From the NCBI GenBank assembly GCA_045106735.1, contig JBGCEZ010000092.1, positions 1 to 23,785 of the forward strand: a stretch of 23,785 bases of DNA. The letters run 5' to 3'. A model generated the notes under the pieces. It had not been told where the DNA came from, did no database searches, and saw only the letters and a program-made list of their open reading frames with translations. The DNA is from JBGCEZ01 sp045106735. GTDB lineage: Bacteria; Planctomycetota; Phycisphaerae; Phycisphaerales; SM1A02. Made by a program: the position numbers and the translations under genes. Below, piece after piece: positions 22,819 to 23,785 of this stretch; position 1 is the stretch's first letter, and every line of letters starts with the position of its first letter.

Positions 22819-23343
22819 ATGCGCCGTTTCGCCACCGTCATGCACCAACTCAACAGCCCGGCCAACGTGGGCACCATCGTGCGCACGCACGTCGCGATGG
22901 GCGGCACAGACCTTGTGTTCGTCGGCCTCGAGATGCCGTGACAGTTCAAGAAGAACACGCAGGCGTTTTCGCGCCGGCTGGAACGTCTCTGCGAGATCAC
23001 CTACTTGGATGACGACGAGGCGTTGTTCGCGTGGTGCGCAGCTCGTGCGTACGCGCCCGTGGCGATCGAGGTCGCGCCCGACGCGACGCGGATCGATCGA
23101 GCGGCGTTCCCGGCCAGCCCCGCGCTGATCGTCGGCCACGAAGGGCGCGGTTTGTCCGACCCGCTCATGGCCCGGTGCGACTCGACCGTCGTGATCCCGC
23201 AGTTCGGACCGGTCGCATGCCTGAACGTCGCCACGTCGGCCGCGATCGCGATGTACGAGTGCCGCCGGGATGATCCAGAGGTCCGGGAGATCACGCGCAA
23301 CAAGTTTCACGTGGAACTGGAGGACCGGGTCCCAGAGGAATGA
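22819..23343 (+). pseudogene. SpoU/TrmH-family RNA 2'-O-methyltransferase interrupted by in-frame TGA
   Basis: Read in one frame, this gives 174 codons with the full SPOUT set. Motif 1 is NSPANVGTIVRTHVAMGG (residues 12-29), motif 2 is ALIVGHEGRGLSD (near 109-121), and motif 3 is ACLNVATSAAIAMYE (near 133-147). SpoU enzymes methylate a ribose 2'-OH in tRNA or rRNA using AdoMet bound in a trefoil knot. The frame is broken by TGA at 22939-22941, between GLEMP and QFKKNTQAFSRRLERL; relatives have an aromatic residue, usually Trp, at this point, so TGG to TGA is the simplest explanation. There is no frameshift. Without read-through the product lacks motifs 2 and 3. GGAAG lies 4 nt before the ATG. 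A sequencing error is possible. Confidence 0.82.
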
Positions 23344-23507
23344 ACGAATTCCACTCGACGCACCTTCGATTCGATCGGCGAGCAAGCTCGGCGATCGCGT
23401 TGGGCCAGTTGATCCTCGGGTCCTCGACGCCATCGCGCATGTCCACGTGCGATCGCCAGTCATCGAAACGCGATCACGACCTTCATGTCCATCAATGCGA
23501 CATCTCC

Positions 23508-23536
23508 TTGGGTGCGAAGAATGGGCCGGATACGCT
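23508..23536 (+). promoter_or_regulatory. Possible promoter of the 3'-edge gene
   Basis: TTGGGT (23508-23513), a 17-bp spacer and TACGCT (23531-23536) lie about 60 nt before ATG 23595. The -35 matches consensus in 3-4 of 6 positions and the -10 in 3 of 6, so it is only moderately persuasive, but the spacing and location are right. Confidence 0.35.
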
Positions 23537-23594
23537 GGAAGCAGTGAACTGTTCTGCGGCAGTACCTCGGGTGCCGCACGTGGAGTGTCGACCC

Positions 23595-23785
23595 ATGAAT
23601 CGAATCACCGCCATCGCCCCGTTGACTGATCGGCTGGTCGATCGACCGGCCGCACGGCCGACCGTCCGATCGACCGCCCCGTTGACTGACCGGGTGGCCG
23701 CCACTTTGCTGGCCGCCGGATCTGTCGCCGGCGCGGCATCGACGGCGGGGGCCGCCGTCGCGGCGGGAAGCGGGGGTGGAAGTGC
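23595..23785 (+). CDS. 5' end of a possible secreted protein, cut by window edge
   Basis: The frame is open from ATG 23595 to the end (63 full codons). The N-terminus (about 32 residues) contains a duplicated Ala-Pro-Leu-Thr-Asp-Arg motif. A hydrophobic small-residue segment follows (VAATLLAAGSVAGAAS), then Gly/Ala-rich sequence. This may be a signal peptide with a long N-region, suggesting an exported protein, but no domain is visible and no clear Shine-Dalgarno precedes the ATG. It could also be a chance frame, since the sequence is repeat-rich. Confidence 0.45.
   Translation, partial: MNRITAIAPLTDRLVDRPAARPTVRSTAPLTDRVAATLLAAGSVAGAASTAGAAVAAGSGGGS
23615..23700 (+). repeat. 26-bp direct repeat with 60-bp period
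   Basis: 23615-23640 and 23675-23700 are 26-bp copies of a CGCCCCGTTGACTGA-led sequence differing at three positions. The 60-bp distance equals 20 codons, so the duplication keeps the frame of the edge gene. Between them lie GATCGACCG and CGGCCG palindromic words. Confidence 0.75.

Noticed and set aside
22939..22941. TGA recoded genome-wide as Trp, or selenocysteine
   Set aside because: TGA is the stop of most genes here, and the family has no Cys/Sec at this site; a local mutation or error is simpler.

Overview
This is a GC-rich, gene-dense bacterial chromosome segment, most likely from a planctomycete, and Phycisphaerae-like in style. The reasoning is inference from gene content: an adjacent DUF1800/DUF1501 pair with a Tat signal on the DUF1501 protein, single-copy pseudopilins that end in a DNH/DNS-type block, several orphan lipoproteins, and many long spurious antisense ORFs caused by high GC. 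No rRNA, tRNA, CRISPR array or intact transposase gene was seen.

Layout. (1) 1-3310: a divergent pair (an edge-truncated lipoprotein on the minus strand; a membrane-anchored protein coupled by ATGA overlap to a secreted protein), an 11-unit 12-bp tandem repeat, a doubtful small ORF and a clear dodecin. (2) 3614-5086: a membrane Cache-SpoIIE/PP2C phosphatase, followed by about 700 bp with no gene. (3) 5789-7800: two tandem pseudopilin-like paralogues, the first with a GTG start and a divergent hydrophobic N-terminus. (4) 7847-9001, minus strand: a lipoprotein and a two-TM zinc-ribbon protein. (5) 9269-14090: a secreted protein, DUF1800 and DUF1501 in one probable operon, closed by strong hairpins at a convergent junction. 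(6) 14217-15142, minus strand: an ABM-type monooxygenase coupled by GTGA overlap to a zinc-ribbon membrane protein with an Ala-Ala-Asn repeat tail. (7) 15409-15573: a long imperfect palindrome (MITE-like) whose outermost three bases form the stop codon of a 1048-residue orphan protein on the minus strand (15571-18717). (8) 18718-19663: non-coding DNA with a good sigma-70-like promoter. (9) 19664-22727: a tightly overlapping WbpB-WbpD-WbpE cassette for a 2,3-diamino-2,3-dideoxy-glucuronate-type sugar nucleotide, ending in a textbook rho-independent terminator. (10) 22819-23343: a SpoU-family RNA methyltransferase interrupted by one in-frame TGA where Trp is expected. (11) 23595-end: the 5' end of an unidentified gene with an internal 60-bp-period duplication.

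How the genes work together. The clearest pathway is the nucleotide-sugar cassette, which would supply a surface-glycan precursor; the UDP-GlcNAc 6-dehydrogenase and epimerase it needs are not in the window. DUF1800/DUF1501, the pseudopilins, the lipoproteins and the Cache phosphatase all point to envelope or export functions, but their substrates cannot be read from sequence. I do not see a multi-gene defence system. The points most worth following are the in-frame TGA, the palindromic element, the divergent pseudopilin pair and the 1048-residue orphan.
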